64,000 nt of DNA from Lysinibacillus odysseyi (lineage in GTDB: Bacteria > Bacillota > Bacilli > Bacillales_A > Planococcaceae). Below, piece by piece: positions 41,063 through 49,299 of this stretch. The translations under genes were made by a program, and so were the position numbers. The DNA lies in NCBI GenBank assembly GCA_014595895.1, contig JABUKB010000001.1, positions 620,001-684,000 on the forward strand, given 5' to 3'. Below the pieces are notes generated by a model. That model made no database searches. It saw only the letters and a program-made list of their open reading frames with translations, and was not told where the DNA came from. Each line of letters opens with the position of its first letter. The first letter of the stretch is position 1.

Positions 41063-41956
41063 ATGCGGAAATATAAAGGTGAAATATTAATGCTCATTAC
41101 CGCCATCATGTGGGGGAGCGGGTTTATCGGAATGAAATTAGGGCTTGGGCATTTAACCGTATTCCAGTTAATGGCTGGGCGCTTTATATTGGCAACAATT
41201 ATCTTATGTTTAATTTTCCATAGGAAATTAAAGCTGATATCGAAGTCAGTGCTTTGGAAGGGGGCTGTACTAGGGGCTATTCTGTTTGTTGCATTTGCTC
41301 TTCAAACCATTGGCCTGGACTATACAACGACCTCTAAAAACGCTTTTTTAACAGCTACGAATGTAATTATTGTACCAATTATTGCGTTTATTATATATAA
41401 AAGACGTTTTGATCGGTTTGAAATATTGGCCGCGTTACTGGCGATTATCGGCATAGGGTTTTTATCGTTACAAGGCTCGATGACGGTGAACGTTGGGGAT
41501 GCTTTATCTCTATTATGTGCCTTTGCTTTTGCCTTTGATATTTTTTACACAAATGTCTTTGTGAAAAAGGAAGATGCCTTGGCTTTGACCATCGTCCAAT
41601 TTTTCACGGCAGCATTCTTGAGCTCTGTCGTGGTTCTTCTGTTAGGGGAAGTGCCTGCATCCATCACATCCGTATCTACGGAAGGCTGGTACGCCATTGC
41701 TTATTTAGCAGTGTTTTCAACTGTTATTGCTTATGCATGTCAAAATGTCGGGATGCAGTATGCCAACCCGACCAAATCCGCAATTATTCTGTCAACAGAA
41801 GCACTATTCGGTACGTTGCTGGCGGTTATTTTATTAAAAGAGATCCTAACTGCGAAGATGATAATCGGCTGTATTTTAATCTTTATTGCCATTGTCGTAG
41901 CTGAGGTAAAGCCAACATTTCGTGCGAAAAAGACAATCGTCGACGAAATCACGTAA
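41063..41956 (+). CDS. DMT superfamily transporter (EamA family)
   Basis: The 297-residue protein has ten membrane helices arranged as two EamA repeats, each with a helix start of the GSGFIGMKLGL or YANPTKSAIILSTEALFG type. Such proteins export amino acids or metabolites. The substrate is unknown. AGAAGGAG precedes the ATG. The adjacent downstream gene, a BCAA aminotransferase, is 78 bases away, so co-transcription is possible but unclear. A second DMT gene lies at 44277-45170. Confidence 0.88.
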   Translation: MRKYKGEILMLITAIMWGSGFIGMKLGLGHLTVFQLMAGRFILATIILCLIFHRKLKLISKSVLWKGAVLGAILFVAFALQTIGLDYTTTSKNAFLTATNVIIVPIIAFIIYKRRFDRFEILAALLAIIGIGFLSLQGSMTVNVGDALSLLCAFAFAFDIFYTNVFVKKEDALALTIVQFFTAAFLSSVVVLLLGEVPASITSVSTEGWYAIAYLAVFSTVIAYACQNVGMQYANPTKSAIILSTEALFGTLLAVILLKEILTAKMIIGCILIFIAIVVAEVKPTFRAKKTIVDEIT

Positions 41957-42034
41957 AAATATTTAGGAATATTCTATATTTTTTGATAAAATAGATAAGT
42001 ATATTGTAATTAGGGAAAGTTGAGGTAATAAATA

Positions 42035-43099
42035 ATGGCGGATATTCGAGTTCAATTAGCAACAAATAAAAAGGAAAAACCAGCAGCAGATCAGCTCGGT
42101 TTCGGTAAAGTATTTACAGATCATATGCTTGTGATTGATTATACAGCGGGTGAAGGCTGGCATGATGCACGTATTATTCCGTATCAGCCGATTACCTTGG
42201 ATCCATCTGCGATGATTTTCCATTATGCACAAACTGTATTTGAAGGATTAAAAGCGTATCAAACGGCAGATGGTGAAGTACTGTTATTCCGCGCGGATCG
42301 TAACTTTAAGCGTTTAAACAAATCGAACGAGCGTATATGCATTCCCCAAATCGATGAGGACTTTGCATTAGAAGCATTAAAGAAATTAGTAGACATCGAT
42401 CGTGAATGGATTCCAAATGCACCAGGTACATCTTTGTATATTCGTCCATTTATTATTGCAACAGAGCCAAGTTTAGGGGTGCACCCATCTCGTACTTATC
42501 AGTTTATCGTCATTATGTCTCCAGTAGGCTCCTACTATGCAGGAGGAATTAAGCCGGTCAAAATCATGGTAGAGCAACAATATGTACGTGCAGTGGTTGG
42601 CGGTACGGGAGAAGCAAAAACAGGCGGCAACTATGCGAGCAGCTTAAAAGGACAAGCGATCGCAGAAGAGCAAGGCTATGCTCAAACGTTATGGTTAGAC
42701 GGAAAGGAAAATAAATACGTAGAAGAAGTAGGCAGCATGAACATCTTCTTCAAAATTGCCGGTCAAATCGTAACACCAGCTTTAAATGGCAGTATTTTAG
42801 CAGGGATTACACGTGATTCGATGCTGCAAGTATTAAAATCAAAAAACATTCCAGTGGAAGAACGCCGTATTTCGATCGACGAAATTGTAGAAGCAGCAAA
42901 AAACGGCACACTAGAAGAAGTATTTGGTACAGGGACAGCAGCTGTAATTTCCCCAGTAGGCGAGTTAAAATGGCAAGGTGAAAAAATCGTCATCAATAAT
43001 GGCGAAATCGGTGAAGTAGCACAAATGCTTTATGATACATTAACAGGCATTCAAAGCGGTAAATTAGAAGATACATTCGGTTGGACAATTCGCGTGTAA
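42035..43099 (+). CDS. ilvE: Branched-chain amino acid aminotransferase
   Basis: The class IV aminotransferase interconverts Leu, Ile and Val with their 2-oxo acids. The 354-residue length and the segments HYAQTVFEGLKAY near 67-79, RADRNFKRLN near 90-99, GEAKTGGNYASSLKGQ near 190-205 (with the PLP lysine) and GTGTAAVISPVG near 301-312 are typical of the YbgE/YwaA type. GAGG lies about nine bases before the ATG. It is monocistronic with a terminator at 43143. Confidence 0.95.
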   Translation: MADIRVQLATNKKEKPAADQLGFGKVFTDHMLVIDYTAGEGWHDARIIPYQPITLDPSAMIFHYAQTVFEGLKAYQTADGEVLLFRADRNFKRLNKSNERICIPQIDEDFALEALKKLVDIDREWIPNAPGTSLYIRPFIIATEPSLGVHPSRTYQFIVIMSPVGSYYAGGIKPVKIMVEQQYVRAVVGGTGEAKTGGNYASSLKGQAIAEEQGYAQTLWLDGKENKYVEEVGSMNIFFKIAGQIVTPALNGSILAGITRDSMLQVLKSKNIPVEERRISIDEIVEAAKNGTLEEVFGTGTAAVISPVGELKWQGEKIVINNGEIGEVAQMLYDTLTGIQSGKLEDTFGWTIRV

Positions 43100-43142
43100 G
43101 AGGTTGTTCTCTCTATAAAACTACTAAAATTAATCGTAAAAA

Positions 43143-43181
43143 AGTATGTAGACTCTTAACTAGAATCTACATACTTTTTTT
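43143..43181 (+). terminator. Terminator of ilvE
   Basis: AGTATGTAGA and TCTACATACT form a perfect 10-bp stem with a 13-base loop, followed by TTTTTTTG. Confidence 0.88.
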
Positions 43182-43212
43182 GTATAAAAAGAACTGTTTC
43201 TTTATTTTTACG

Positions 43213-44157
43213 TTAGTTTTTGGATTTTTTAGTGTAATAATCGATTAAGCCAAGCGTAGAAATTTCCACGTCTTGCTTAACAATTGTGCGGATATCATTT
43301 GGATAGCCGTGACCTGTTGTGTAGTTTTCGATAGCTTGATAAAGACTATCTTCAATCTTTTGACAGCGCTCTTGCAAGTCTTCGCTTTGTTCACATGCCT
43401 GTTCCGTTGCCTTCACGAAAATCGGTGTCCAGTAGCGAATTTGGTCATAAGCAATAGCAGGAGGTTGTATGGCTCCGTAATGTCCGAAATACAGCGTGTC
43501 TAATTTTTTCTGTTCAAAAAAGTCGATTGACGTGAGCATCGCTTCTGGATCGTATTGATTTGGCGATGTAGAAGGCAGTACCAATTCCACATGCTTTGAA
43601 ATTATCGGGAATCGTACACCAGCTGTATCTCCAGTAAACATGCCATTTGTCGCATCGTCATAAATGGAAATATGGTGACGGGCATGCCCCGGTGTATGGT
43701 AAAACGTAAAGGTACGTGTCCCAAGAGGCAATGTATCTCCGTGCTCTACTTGCACTACGCGCTCCTCCTCAATTGGTACAATCGGGTTGAAGAACGTTTC
43801 AAATTGCTCACCATAGACAGATTTAGCACTTTCAATTAAACGACTCGGGTCAATCATATGGCGTGCTCCGCTTGGATGAACATAGAATTTGGCATTTTTA
43901 GCATGCTGTAAAAACAAGCCTGCACCGCCTGCATGATCTAAATGAATGTGAGTAACGATTAAATAATCGACCTCTTCAGGAGCGATTTCAAGCGCCTTTA
44001 AACCTTCTAATATGTAAGGCACTGAGGCACTAGCTGAAGTTTCAATCACAGCGATTTTTTCATCCTTTATGACATAGATGCCTGTACGTTCTTCCAGGTT
44101 CGTATCAAAGCCATCAATTAAATAAAGGTTTTTTGCAATTTCCACCGGTTTTCTCAT
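43213..44157 (-). CDS. MBL-fold metallo-hydrolase
   Basis: The 314-residue protein has the metallo-beta-lactamase motif THIHLDHAGG near residues 70-79, then HTPGHARHH and TGDTAGVRFP, the metal ligands of the fold. It resembles the thiolase/glyoxalase-II-like and lactonase-like Bacillus MBL proteins, but a substrate cannot be named. The long C-terminal helical part (YWTPIFVKATEQACEQSEDLQERC) is characteristic of a dimerising subset. AAGGGAG precedes the ATG. Confidence 0.87.
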   Translation of the reverse strand: MRKPVEIAKNLYLIDGFDTNLEERTGIYVIKDEKIAVIETSASASVPYILEGLKALEIAPEEVDYLIVTHIHLDHAGGAGLFLQHAKNAKFYVHPSGARHMIDPSRLIESAKSVYGEQFETFFNPIVPIEEERVVQVEHGDTLPLGTRTFTFYHTPGHARHHISIYDDATNGMFTGDTAGVRFPIISKHVELVLPSTSPNQYDPEAMLTSIDFFEQKKLDTLYFGHYGAIQPPAIAYDQIRYWTPIFVKATEQACEQSEDLQERCQKIEDSLYQAIENYTTGHGYPNDIRTIVKQDVEISTLGLIDYYTKKSKN

Positions 44158-44250
44158 ATTTAAACAACTCCCTTTCTATTAAATTGTAGCGGTTTTTCTC
44201 GAAAAAGTATAGAATATGTTCCTTTAGGAAGGAATGTTTTCCACTTCATA

Positions 44251-44277
44251 AAAAATACCCGCTAAGCAGCGGGCATT
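44251..44277 (-). terminator. Terminator of the second DMT transporter
   Basis: On the minus strand GCCCGCT and AGCGGGT pair with a four-base loop, then ATTTTTT follows. Confidence 0.88.
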
Positions 44278-45170
44278 TAAATGAATTTGTTTTGTGTTTG
44301 GGATACTTTGCGTGATATGAAAAATTGCTCAAACTGTGCAACTAAATTGCCGATTAAAATAAACGCACCACCGATTAATAATTGTCCTGTAATAAGTTCC
44401 CCTATAAATAGGCTAGCAAAAAGCGCGGCGAAAATCGGCTCCAATGAGAAAATCAATCCCGTATGCGTAGGTGACGTATATTGCTGGACTACTGATTGAG
44501 CGATAAAGCAGAAAGCTGTACACACAACCCCTAGTCCTAAAATCGCAATCCAGCTATTTGAGGTCGATGGAAGAGCAGGAGTTTCAAACAGCCATGTAAG
44601 AATAATACCGAAAAGTGCTGCAAAGCCGATTTGGTATACTCCGTACGCAATGGAGTCGACCGACTTTGTAAAACGGCTATTCAAAATCAAATAAATTGCA
44701 TAACAAATTGCAGCAATTGCCACTAAAATATCGCCTACTTGAAACGCGAAGGAATCCTTTATTGTTAAAATCATAACCCCAATCATCGTACAAACAATCG
44801 CGATGCTGACAGCTCGTGATGGCAAAGAACGTTCCATTATGCTCGTAAAAATAGGCACCAATACAACCGTTAAGCTTAAAATAAATCCTGCATTCGAAGC
44901 AGTAGTCGTCTCTAACGCGAATAAGCTAAGAGCAAATACAGTAAAGAGTAGGAAACCTTGAATGGTAGCGTAGACGAGCGTCTTCGAGGATACGTTTTTC
45001 ATTTTTTTGTAGAAGATGAGTCCTGCAATGATAAAGGCAATCGTGCAGCGTAGTGCGACGATATTGTACGTTTGTAAGGCTTCTAAGCCCATCATCATAA
45101 ATGTATAGCTGAGACCCCAAAACATGGTGACAATCACCATTAAGACGTTTGCTTTCTGTTGTAAACTCAT
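44277..45170 (-). CDS. DMT superfamily transporter (EamA family)
   Basis: This 297-residue, ten-helix EamA transporter has the second-repeat motif SPTHTGLIFSLEPIFAALFA near residues 232-251. I start at MSLQQKANVL, with GGTGGTG just upstream; in-frame GTG/TTG codons a few residues earlier overlap that site. It is divergent from a LysR-type regulator 125 bases away, the usual arrangement for LysR-controlled exporters. Substrate unknown. Confidence 0.88.
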   Translation of the reverse strand: MSLQQKANVLMVIVTMFWGLSYTFMMMGLEALQTYNIVALRCTIAFIIAGLIFYKKMKNVSSKTLVYATIQGFLLFTVFALSLFALETTTASNAGFILSLTVVLVPIFTSIMERSLPSRAVSIAIVCTMIGVMILTIKDSFAFQVGDILVAIAAICYAIYLILNSRFTKSVDSIAYGVYQIGFAALFGIILTWLFETPALPSTSNSWIAILGLGVVCTAFCFIAQSVVQQYTSPTHTGLIFSLEPIFAALFASLFIGELITGQLLIGGAFILIGNLVAQFEQFFISRKVSQTQNKFI

Positions 45171-45295
45171 CTTATTCACCACCAACTGTTATATAATAGT
45201 ATATAAATCAATATACGTGCATTCTTGTGATTAGTAAAACGAATGTTTATAATGGTTAACATGAAAAATATTCATGAATATAAGGGGAATAGAGA

Positions 45296-46171
45296 ATGAC
45301 ATTGGCGAAGTATGAAATTGTTCAGAAAGTAGCGGAGGTCCAAAGTTTTACGAAGGCAGCAAAAGCGCTAGGGTTGACACAATCTGCGATTAGTCATGCC
45401 ATCACTAGCCTAGAAAAGGAATTTGGTTTTCCGCTCATTCATCGCAGTCGAAACGGGGTGAAACTGACAGTAGACGGTCAGACGATGTTAGTAGCGATGC
45501 GGCAAGTATTGCAGGCAGAGGAACTGCTACAGCAGCAAGCTGCCCACATTTTAGGTGTAACAAAAGGGATTGTGCGCGTCGGGTTGATCCCGAGTATTTC
45601 GAATAAATGGATGCCGAGCATTATCCATACGATGGCCCATAAATTTCCGGGTATTCGTATTGAACTGCGCGAAGGGGATTATTATGAGATAGAGCAGTGG
45701 CTCATGGCGGGTGAACTAGATTGCGGTTTTTTAAATAGCCAGAATGTAAAGCAAATTACATATACGCCATTAGCAAAAGATCCTCTCAAATGCATCGTGT
45801 ATAAAAAGCATCCGTTATATGATAAAGAAATGATTGAATTAAAGTCTGTGGAAAATGAGCCATTCATTATGCCTTCTTATCAGGGGGTTAACGATGTAGG
45901 AAGAGTATTAGATTACTACCATATTCAACCGAGTGTGCGCTTTGAGCTCTTTGATGACCGTGGCATTATTTCAATGGTAGAACATGGGCTCGGCTTATCA
46001 ATCTTACCTCAGCTAACGATTGCAGAGCTGCCACCAAATGTACGGGCGATTCCTTTTGTAGAGGAAACATACCGAGTAATTGGTCTTGCGACAATGTACA
46101 ATACTTCACCAGCCACGGAAAAATTTATTGATGTGGTAAAAGAATGGGTATCCCATTATGTCCACGAGTAA
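45296..46171 (+). CDS. LysR family transcriptional regulator
   Basis: The 291-residue protein has the LysR winged helix at the N-terminus (VQSFTKAAKALGLTQSAISHAITSLEKEFG at residues 15-44, split in reading) and a periplasmic-binding-like effector domain. That domain contains GIVRVGLIPSIS near 88-99 and GLGLSILPQLT near 228-238. Divergence from the EamA transporter suggests it activates or represses that gene in response to its substrate. AAGGGGAA precedes the ATG. The cognate T-n11-A box was not identified. Confidence 0.9.
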   Translation: MTLAKYEIVQKVAEVQSFTKAAKALGLTQSAISHAITSLEKEFGFPLIHRSRNGVKLTVDGQTMLVAMRQVLQAEELLQQQAAHILGVTKGIVRVGLIPSISNKWMPSIIHTMAHKFPGIRIELREGDYYEIEQWLMAGELDCGFLNSQNVKQITYTPLAKDPLKCIVYKKHPLYDKEMIELKSVENEPFIMPSYQGVNDVGRVLDYYHIQPSVRFELFDDRGIISMVEHGLGLSILPQLTIAELPPNVRAIPFVEETYRVIGLATMYNTSPATEKFIDVVKEWVSHYVHE

Positions 46172-46243
46172 TATCTATTAAAAGGAATTAATTTAGGGCT
46201 GTTGTCCTATAATGGCGGACATAGTTAGGAAAAGGAGGGAAAA

Positions 46244-46321
46244 ATGAAGCGTTGCTATAGAACAAAAAATAACAAGAAGTCCGCTCGCTTACTTGTTAAA
46301 AGGAGAAAAGTCATACTATAA
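46244..46321 (+). CDS. Putative 25-residue basic peptide
   Basis: A 26-codon frame begins six bases after AAAGGAGGG, with a TATAAT box at 46208-46213, although a -35 box is not clear. The predicted peptide is very basic, with Lys/Arg at nearly half of positions (MKRCYRTKNNKKSARL...), no membrane segment and one cysteine. A terminator lies about 110 bases later (46435), so a short transcript is likely. It could be a leader peptide, a ribosome-associated micropeptide or a chance frame. Confidence 0.4.
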   Translation: MKRCYRTKNNKKSARLLVKRRKVIL

Positions 46322-46434
46322 CAGCAATTTTAAGGTTCTCTGATGTATATATATGGGAATTTAGTTGAAGATCGGTGCTCATGTTCAGGTACTCTATTAC
46401 TACTTGAAAGTTTTTATAATATAATGTTAATAAA

Positions 46435-46477
46435 AAAAGCCGTATGCCAAAGGGAATTTTGGTCATACGGTTTTTTA
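46435..46477 (+). terminator. Intrinsic terminator
   Basis: AAAAAGCCGTATGCCAAA pairs with TTTGGTCATACGG, with small mismatches, then six T residues follow. It closes the short transcription unit that starts near 46220, or the LysR gene. Confidence 0.85.
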
Positions 46478-46534
46478 GTTCAGAATATTATTGTTTGAAT
46501 AATAATCAAGCATCTTTTTATTATAAAAAGAAAT

Positions 46535-46763
46535 TTACCCCGCATTAACGGGTAGTAATTTATCTGCATCAAAAGCGTAGTGACAGATATAATAGTTCCA
46601 CCTCAAGACTTAAGAAAATCAAGAAGTAACTACCCGTAAAAGCCCGATTGGTTCGGGCCAACACGATGTTGGTTACGCAAGTGTTGCCACAGGACGTGGC
46701 GAACTTAGCTTGTGTTCCTTATGAATCAGTGGGAATAAGGAAAATTCCCACTGATTGAAGTTT
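46535..46763. mobile_element. Relic resembling an IS200/IS605 (IS1341-type) element end, no transposase
   Basis: The left part (46535-46569) has the hairpin CCCG-CATTAA-CGGG typical of a left end, and a copy of it exists at 3052-3085. The segment ACGGGTAGT (46548) is inverted as ACTACCCGT (46629). The right part holds a chain of hairpins (46642-46658; 46658-46672; 46686-46700; 46724-46756) whose order and motifs (GCCACAGGACGTGGC; GTGTT) resemble the omega-RNA scaffold at the 3' end of tnpB elements. TnpB itself is absent; a frame ending SRLKKIKK near 46630 may be its last codons. Family assignment is from memory and is moderate. Confidence 0.5.
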
Positions 46764-46767
46764 CACT

Positions 46768-47250
46768 TTATTTGATGCCTACTAATTGTTTGTGGCTCTC
46801 TTTTAATTGTTGTGTTAATTCTTCAATTTTTGAGATCGCCTCATCGCGTTTTTGTTGTTGCTGCTCCAATGCTGACGTAATCGTTGAATGGATCTGTGTT
46901 TGAGAATTGGCAGCCAGGTCTAACAGAATATGGTTTGGCTTCCAAGCGAGCTCTTGTGTTTGATCAGCAATTTGCTTTATGCTGTCAAACCATTTATCGA
47001 ATTGAGCTTGATTTGGCGATTGTGCAGCGCTTTTCTTCACATTTTCTTGCCATTCCGCAGAGACTTTTTTCGATTGCTCTTCGATTGATTGTAAAGCCGA
47101 TACAGTTCTATCTACTAATTGCTGTTGAGCATCCAGTGCCTCCACTGTTTTCTTTTCTACTTCTTCTTGCACCTTTTGGATCGTTTTAAAACTGTTTAAC
47201 CAACCATCCCATAATACATCAATGCTTTTTGATACAAATTCATTTGCCAT
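46768..47250 (-). CDS. phaP: Phasin PhaP (PHA granule-associated protein)
   Basis: The 160-residue helical, Gln- and Lys-rich protein matches the Bacillus PHA inclusion protein PhaP in length and place. It starts with FVSKSIDVLWDGWLNSFKTIQKVQEEVEKK and ends with a coiled coil (RDEAISKIEELTQQLKESHKQ). Phasins coat polyhydroxyalkanoate granules and control their size. AAGGAGGC precedes the ATG. It is transcribed away from phaQ's start but in the same direction, 58 bases downstream of it, just beside the IS605-like relic. Confidence 0.88.
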   Translation of the reverse strand: MANEFVSKSIDVLWDGWLNSFKTIQKVQEEVEKKTVEALDAQQQLVDRTVSALQSIEEQSKKVSAEWQENVKKSAAQSPNQAQFDKWFDSIKQIADQTQELAWKPNHILLDLAANSQTQIHSTITSALEQQQQKRDEAISKIEELTQQLKESHKQLVGIK

Positions 47251-47308
47251 AAAAATTGCCTCCTTAATAGTTAAAAAAATTTATAATGAATGCGCGAAAG
47301 CATATCAT

Positions 47309-47704
47309 TTAATCGTTGTCTTGCTTTTCGGAGTTGCGTTTCTTAGGTGTGTAGAAAGGATTGTATAGATTGAAAAAGTTGTTTAATAGCTGCTGATACT
47401 GGTTCAGAGAGCCTGCCCACGTGTCTAAGTATTCTTGACCTGCTGCAGTAATAGAATAGATACGCTTCGCCGGGCCGCCGGTAGAAGTGTCCCATTCAGA
47501 TGTTACTAGATTATCTTTTTCTAATTGTCTTAATAAACGATAAAAGTTTCCTTGATCGATGGATTCAATGCCGAAAGAAGTTAGCTTTTCCATTAGCTCA
47601 TAGCCGTGTGCATTTAAATCACGCAGATGCAAGAGCATGACTGGAATTAAAAAGTTTTTCGGTGTAGGTATGGTTGCTTTTTTGGATTTATCATGAGTAG
47701 CCAT
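47309..47704 (-). CDS. phaQ: PadR-family regulator PhaQ
   Basis: PhaQ is the PHB-responsive repressor of phaP and itself in B. megaterium. The protein has a PadR-like winged helix: NFLIPVMLLHLRDLNAHGYELMEKL, then GNFYRLLRQLEKDNLV and GGPAKRIYSITAAGQEYL. The acidic C-terminal tail follows. I start at MATHDKSKK, seven bases after AGGTGGTG. A TTG-extended start at 47716 overlaps that site. Palindromes in the intergenic region at 47738-47823 are likely operators. Confidence 0.88.
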   Translation of the reverse strand: MATHDKSKKATIPTPKNFLIPVMLLHLRDLNAHGYELMEKLTSFGIESIDQGNFYRLLRQLEKDNLVTSEWDTSTGGPAKRIYSITAAGQEYLDTWAGSLNQYQQLLNNFFNLYNPFYTPKKRNSEKQDND

Positions 47705-47737
47705 GTAATTCACCACCTATAATCAAAATGCTTATAT

Positions 47738-47823
47738 GTGTAATTTACACCTATAAAAATATTCTGTCAAGCATTTTGAAATAATAGAATATTCTGTAAA
47801 TTATTTTCATTGGAATATCCTGA
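47738..47823. promoter_or_regulatory. Palindrome and repeats in the phaQ-phaR divergent region
   Basis: GTGTAATTTACAC (47738-47750) is a 13-base perfect palindrome. AATATTCTGT occurs at 47758-47767 and 47788-47797, with a degenerate AATATCCTGA at 47814-47823. The second is part of the 10-base palindrome AGAATATTCT (47786-47795). They lie 50-150 bases upstream of phaR and just upstream of phaQ, where PhaQ autoregulation would act. Confidence 0.5.
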
Positions 47824-47953
47824 AAAATATTTGCATAGGATAGAATATATATAATATTTAATAATATTTACAGGGAGTTAATTTGAAAAAGAAGGTAATT
47901 ATTGTTAAATTAAATATAGAGTCAAAAATAATTTTTAAAAGGGGAGAACATGA

Positions 47954-48424
47954 TTGAGTAATCACACAACATTTGATGCATTTTCTTTGTGGAAAAATCT
48001 ATACGACCAGACAGAAAATGTATGGCGCGAGTCAATTGAGCAAGCGTTAGAACAAAAATCATTTGCAGAAGGATTAGGACAATTTCAAAACCAGTATTTA
48101 CAATACCAAGGGGTTGTAAACGGGATGACGGAAGCATATTTAAAACAATTAAATATGCCAACGCGTGAAGAGATTGCAAGTGTCGCTACATTGATTATCA
48201 ACGTAGAGGCCAAAGTAGATGATTTAGAGGATCAAATCGATGATGTGACGATTGATCATAAAAAAGAAATAGAAACACTAAAAAGATCTATCACAAGATT
48301 AGATAAAAAACTCGACACAGTGATTGAGCTTTTAAGCAAAACGAATGTTGAGCCAGCACAAAATGCAAATCCGGCAGCTCAACCTAATAAAGCAACAGGC
48401 GATTCATCGGTTAAGAAGTCTTAA
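47954..48424 (+). CDS. phaR: PHA synthase subunit PhaR
   Basis: PhaR is the partner subunit of class IV PHA synthase, required for PhaC activity. The 156-residue protein has FDAFSLWKNLYDQTENVWRESI at the start, the VATLIINVEAKVDDLEDQIDD segment near 79-99, and a Pro/Ala-rich C-terminal end. It begins at a TTG after GGGGAGAAC; an ATG two bases earlier (47950) leads to a three-codon peptide. It is 42 bases upstream of phaB, in an operon with phaB and phaC. Class IV synthases (PhaR-PhaC) are typical of Bacillus relatives. Confidence 0.9.
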   Translation: MSNHTTFDAFSLWKNLYDQTENVWRESIEQALEQKSFAEGLGQFQNQYLQYQGVVNGMTEAYLKQLNMPTREEIASVATLIINVEAKVDDLEDQIDDVTIDHKKEIETLKRSITRLDKKLDTVIELLSKTNVEPAQNANPAAQPNKATGDSSVKKS

Positions 48425-48466
48425 AATTTCAAAAAATAAAAATATTAAGTTTAGGGGAGATTTTAA

Positions 48467-49243
48467 ATGACAAACACATTAACGCAGGAAAAGCTAATTG
48501 TAGAAAAACCATTAACGGGTAAAGTAGCGATTGTAACAGGTGCATCTCGCGGTATCGGGGCAGCTATTGCTAAAGCACTGGCAGCACAAGGAGCACAAAT
48601 AGTTGCTACACACCAGCCAACTACTCAAACAATTCATCAGGTGGTAAAAGAAATTGAAGAAGCAGGCGGAGTTGTGCATACAGTAGCTGTGGATATTGCT
48701 ATTCCTGAAGATACACAGCGTTTAGTAGAAGAGACAATCGAGCGTTTTGGTAAAGTAGATATTTTAGTAAATAATGCGGGGATTACAAAAGACCGCTCTT
48801 TCCGTAAATTATCACGTGAAGATTGGGACAATGTAATTGATGTCAATTTGTCAGGTACCTTTAATACAACAAAACATGTAATTGAGCACATGATTGCTCA
48901 AAATTATGGACGTATTATTAATATTAGCTCAATCGTTGGGCAAGCTGGAGCCTTTGGTCAAACAAACTATTCTGCGTCAAAAGCAGGCTTGATCGGTTTC
49001 ACAAAATCATTAGCCCTTGAAACAGCAAGTAAAGGCGTTACAGTGAACGCGATTTGCCCAGGTTATATTGAAACAGAAATGGTAGCGGAAATGCCTGATG
49101 ATGTAAAAGAATCGATTGTATCAAAAGTACCGATTCGTCGTTTAGGCCAACCAGATGAAATTGCAGAAGCTGTCTTATACTTAATCTCTGCAAGCTTTGT
49201 AACAGGTCAACAATTAAACGTAAATGGCGGTTTATACATGTAA
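48467..49243 (+). CDS. phaB: Acetoacetyl-CoA reductase PhaB (SDR family)
   Basis: PhaB reduces acetoacetyl-CoA to (R)-3-hydroxybutyryl-CoA with NADPH, supplying the monomer for the polymer. The 258-residue SDR protein has the Rossmann motif TGASRGIG near residues 24-31, NNAG near 103-106, and the catalytic Ser, Tyr, Lys in NISSIVGQ and YSASKAG. It carries about ten extra N-terminal residues (TNTLTQEKLI) compared with the usual start. TAGGGGAG precedes the ATG. It sits between phaR and phaC in the operon. Confidence 0.92.
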   Translation: MTNTLTQEKLIVEKPLTGKVAIVTGASRGIGAAIAKALAAQGAQIVATHQPTTQTIHQVVKEIEEAGGVVHTVAVDIAIPEDTQRLVEETIERFGKVDILVNNAGITKDRSFRKLSREDWDNVIDVNLSGTFNTTKHVIEHMIAQNYGRIINISSIVGQAGAFGQTNYSASKAGLIGFTKSLALETASKGVTVNAICPGYIETEMVAEMPDDVKESIVSKVPIRRLGQPDEIAEAVLYLISASFVTGQQLNVNGGLYM

Positions 49244-49299
49244 TCTATTTTATGTGCTTCTCCTTGAAGCCATAAAATAAACAAATTTGGAGGGATATT

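Noticed and set aside
40780-41109. 109-codon minus-strand frame in the AT-rich gap before the DMT transporter
   Set aside because: Ile/Phe-rich low-complexity translation, start inside another gene, no ribosome site or homology pattern.
46343-46500. Frame starting MYIYGNLVEDRCSCSG across the terminator
   Set aside because: No ribosome site, and it reads through an intrinsic terminator.
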